DNA of 64,000 nucleotides from Staphylococcus devriesei (GTDB taxonomy: Bacteria; Bacillota; Bacilli; Staphylococcales; Staphylococcaceae): NCBI RefSeq assembly GCF_002902625.1, contig NZ_PPRG01000043.1, positions 1-64,000 on the forward strand, in the 5' to 3' direction. Positions 61,495 through 64,000 of this stretch are shown piece after piece. Position numbers and translations under genes: made by a program. The notes beneath the pieces are model-generated. The model had not been told where the DNA came from. It saw only the letters and a list, made by a program, of their open reading frames with translations, and did not search any database. Numbering within the stretch: the stretch's first letter is position 1; each line of letters opens with the position of its first letter.

Positions 61495-64000
61495 ATGACT
61501 AAAAAATTCAATTTAAAATTGCCTTCGATGATTGCACTAACATTATTTGGTGCTGCTTTCACTACTCATCAAGCAAATGCAGCAGAAAATAACCAAAACT
61601 CTAGCAATTCAACGAACATTATCGACAATCAAGAAAACATAAAAACTGCTGAACAAGCGAAAAAAGAAGTAAGTAACTCAGCTCAAAATGTTTCTGGCGT
61701 CCAAACGTACCAACACCCTTCAGAAGTTAAAGTAGATGTTGCTTCAAATACAAAATCATATGATGCTAAGCTAGATGATTTAAATAATTCAAATAGCATT
61801 ACCTCTTCACATGAAACACCTGAGGCAACTGCTAATTCAAACGCTAATAATTCAAATGATAATCATGTAATAGACAATAATCAAACTACTGCATCTAATG
61901 AATCGACGTTAAATACGAATGATAAGAGTAGCCAAACTACTAATCAATTAGAAAGTACTTCTACTCAAAACGAAGCTACAGTAAATAAAAATGATGTAGA
62001 AACTAATTCTACACAGTACAACGCTCAATCTGATAAAAAAGATAGCACTGAAGTTAGTGATAATAATGCTCAAGATAAAGCTAACTTAGACACTCAAGCG
62101 TCTGAAACTAACACTAATAAAGAGCAAGCATCTGTAGCGACTCCATCAGCGCAAAATGGAGAGAAAGCTCAGTCAAATATTCAATCATTCTCAGCTGAAA
62201 ATGATAATTCTAAAGTGAATCAACAACAAACATCTCAAAGTAAAAATACAACAACGAACGCAACTTCAAAATCAAATGATAAACAAGCAACTGTAGCACA
62301 AAATAATGATGAAGATCGCGCATCTAATCAAGGTAAAGAAATTACAAATGCTACTACTTCAGTAGCGAAAAGTAATCATATTGCTCCTTCATCAAAAGAT
62401 AATCGCACAGAAACAGTCACTACTACTAATAATAATAATGCAAAACCTGAGTCTAAAAATAACTCAATGACTAACGAAACAGCAAAAGCGCCAACGAATA
62501 CTACAACTCATGCTAAGTCAAATGTAGATTCAAAACTAATTAACCATAATGCTAAAGTTGAAAAACAAGCACCAACAACCCGTGCAGCATCAACTTACGC
62601 AACACGCTCAACTGCTAGCTCTGCTAAACCTACAGGTCGCACTAGCTTTAGAGCTGTAGGTGGTAAAGGTGGCGGACCTAGTACATCAGTTCGCGCTGTT
62701 AGCCGTTATGCAACAACATCATCATTACCAAAATATAAACCACAGGTTAATTCATCTATTAACAACTATATTAGAGCTAATAAATTCCAAGCGCCAAGAA
62801 TCGAAGAAGATTATTCGTCTTACTTCCCTAAATATGGTTACCGCAATGGTGTAGGTAAACCTGAAGGTATTGTAGTACATGATACTGCTAATGATAACTC
62901 GAATATTAACGGCGAGATTAGTTATATGAAGAATAATTATAACTCTGCCTTTGTACATGCTTTTGTAGATGGCAATCGTATTATTGAAACTGCCCCTACT
63001 GATTATTTATCTTGGGGTGCTGGTCCATATGCAAACAATCGTTTCATTAATGTAGAAATTGTGCATACTCACGATTATGCTTCATTTGCTAAATCAATGA
63101 ACAACTATGCTGACTATGCAGCAACTCAATTACAATACTATAATTTAAAACCAAATAGTGCTGAAAATGACGGCCAAGGTACAGTATGGACACACTATGC
63201 TATTAGTAAGTACCTAGGCGGTACGGATCATTCGGACCCACATGCATACTTACAATCTCATAATTACAGCTATAACGAATTGTATGATTTAATTAATGAA
63301 AAATATTTAATTAAAACTGGTCAAGTAGCTCCATGGGGCGCTACATCTACTAGCGGTGCTTCAACTAGTGGTAAAGGCTCAGGTAGTAATAGTGGAAGCA
63401 CAAATACGACTACTAACTCTAAATTATCGGTTAAATCTAATAGCGGTTTAGCTCAAATCAAATCAAACAATAGCGGTGTTTACACTACTGTTTACGATAG
63501 CAAAGGACATTCAACAGACCAAGTCCATAACACGTTAGCTGTAACTAAATCAGCAACATTAGGTAAAGATAAATATTACTTAGTTTCTGATTACAATAGT
63601 GGTAAATTATATGGTTGGGTTAAACAAGGCGAAACGGTTTATAACACTGTTAAATCTCCTGTTAAATTGAATAAATCATATAATATTAAATCTGGTTCTA
63701 CTTTATATACAGTGCCTTGGGGTAATTATAATCAAGTTGCTGGAACAGTTTCTAAATCTAATAAATCACCTTTCAAAGCAACTAAATCTCAACAAGTTGG
63801 TAAAGCAACATATTTATATGGTTCAGTAAATGGTACTAATGGTTGGGTAAGTCAAGCTTACTTATCAGATTTAACTAAAGCGGCGACTTCTACTCCTAAA
63901 GCAGAAAATACATTTAGTGTTGCTAATGTGAAAAATACTTTAGGTCAAGTATCTGCGAAAAATAAAGGTACGTATACAACTGTTTATGACAAAACAGCTA
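61495..64000 (+). CDS. atl: Bifunctional autolysin Atl, 5' part (runs off the window)
   Basis: Atl is the main staphylococcal peptidoglycan hydrolase, made as a precursor and cut into an amidase and a glucosaminidase. Visible here are 835 codons: a signal peptide (cut near ANA-AE, residue 29), a very long Asn/Ser/Thr/Gln-rich propeptide to about residue 394, then the zinc amidase. Its ligands are His462 (VVHDTAN), His567 (THYAIS) and Asp581 (TDHSDPH), with the same spacing of 105 and 14 as in S. aureus. GW cell-wall-binding repeats begin near residue 645 (GWVKQGETV and NGWVSQAYL); the frame is still open at the window end. GAGGAG precedes the ATG. The glucosaminidase is outside the window. 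Confidence 0.95.
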   Translation, partial: MTKKFNLKLPSMIALTLFGAAFTTHQANAAENNQNSSNSTNIIDNQENIKTAEQAKKEVSNSAQNVSGVQTYQHPSEVKVDVASNTKSYDAKLDDLNNSNSITSSHETPEATANSNANNSNDNHVIDNNQTTASNESTLNTNDKSSQTTNQLESTSTQNEATVNKNDVETNSTQYNAQSDKKDSTEVSDNNAQDKANLDTQASETNTNKEQASVATPSAQNGEKAQSNIQSFSAENDNSKVNQQQTSQSKNTTTNATSKSNDKQATVAQNNDEDRASNQGKEITNATTSVAKSNHIAPSSKDNRTETVTTTNNNNAKPESKNNSMTNETAKAPTNTTTHAKSNVDSKLINHNAKVEKQAPTTRAASTYATRSTASSAKPTGRTSFRAVGGKGGGPSTSVRAVSRYATTSSLPKYKPQVNSSINNYIRANKFQAPRIEEDYSSYFPKYGYRNGVGKPEGIVVHDTANDNSNINGEISYMKNNYNSAFVHAFVDGNRIIETAPTDYLSWGAGPYANNRFINVEIVHTHDYASFAKSMNNYADYAATQLQYYNLKPNSAENDGQGTVWTHYAISKYLGGTDHSDPHAYLQSHNYSYNELYDLINEKYLIKTGQVAPWGATSTSGASTSGKGSGSNSGSTNTTTNSKLSVKSNSGLAQIKSNNSGVYTTVYDSKGHSTDQVHNTLAVTKSATLGKDKYYLVSDYNSGKLYGWVKQGETVYNTVKSPVKLNKSYNIKSGSTLYTVPWGNYNQVAGTVSKSNKSPFKATKSQQVGKATYLYGSVNGTNGWVSQAYLSDLTKAATSTPKAENTFSVANVKNTLGQVSAKNKGTYTTVYDKTA

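Noticed and set aside
62660-62958. Short frames at 62660-62854 (+) and 62752-62958 (-)
   Set aside because: Both lie inside the open atl frame and lack start signals; atl itself is clearly coding.

Overview
The window is chromosomal DNA from a Staphylococcus, most likely a coagulase-negative species. It is AT-rich, and gene content and order follow the staphylococcal core stretch running from atl to ftsW/pycA, here read so that ftsW is at the left and atl at the right. Every assignment rests on reading the translated sequences and on knowledge of protein families; no database search was run. No rRNA, tRNA, CRISPR array, insertion sequence or prophage was seen.

Layout. 0.1-6 kb: ftsW, ylaN, two small yla-type genes, typA, a small membrane protein and suhB. 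6-10.4 kb: a UPF0637 gene, mntH (Mn import) and two related DUF4064-type membrane proteins, the larger resembling AuxB. 10.4-14.8 kb: a polyamine ABC operon (potRABCD). 14.9-20.4 kb: a UPF0223 gene and pdhABCD. 20.5-24.3 kb: a YkyA-type lipoprotein, def, rpoY and rnjA. 24.3-30 kb: ktrA, cydAB, a glutaredoxin-like gene and ptsHI. 30-33.6 kb: a DUF697-like protein, an RlmI-like methyltransferase and AuxA. 33.7-37.2 kb: a 44-residue protein, a tandem intergenic repeat, and a TPP riboswitch controlling a YkoEDC-type thiamine/HMP transporter. 37.3-48.6 kb: the eleven-gene purine operon purEKCSQLFMNHD. 48.8-55.8 kb: folD, hmp (flavohaemoglobin), a small secreted protein and qoxABCD. 56-58.2 kb: two broken genes, a nucleoside hydrolase with an in-frame stop and an fmtA homologue with a frameshift in a 7-base homopolymer. 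58.6-64 kb: lcpB, a DUF2538 gene, a GNAT acetyltransferase and the 5' part of atl, which has an unusually long propeptide.

Functionally the region joins central metabolism (pyruvate dehydrogenase, PTS general proteins, purine and folate one-carbon synthesis), both terminal oxidases (Cyd and Qox) with NO detoxification, and cell-envelope assembly (FtsW, AuxA, AuxB, LcpB, FmtA, Atl). The most informative regulatory signals are a TPP riboswitch, a PurR-type box between purE and folD, a DtxR/MntR-like box before mntH, TTCACA-containing sites upstream of cydA, qoxA and hmp, and a TGTTTA/TAAACA operator before the pot regulator.

I found no clearly new multi-gene system. The best leads are the structured dispersed repeat with compensatory base changes between its copies, the decaying rihC-like/fmtA pair, the folded spacer between pdhB and pdhC, the shared respiratory promoter motif, and the doubled Atl propeptide.
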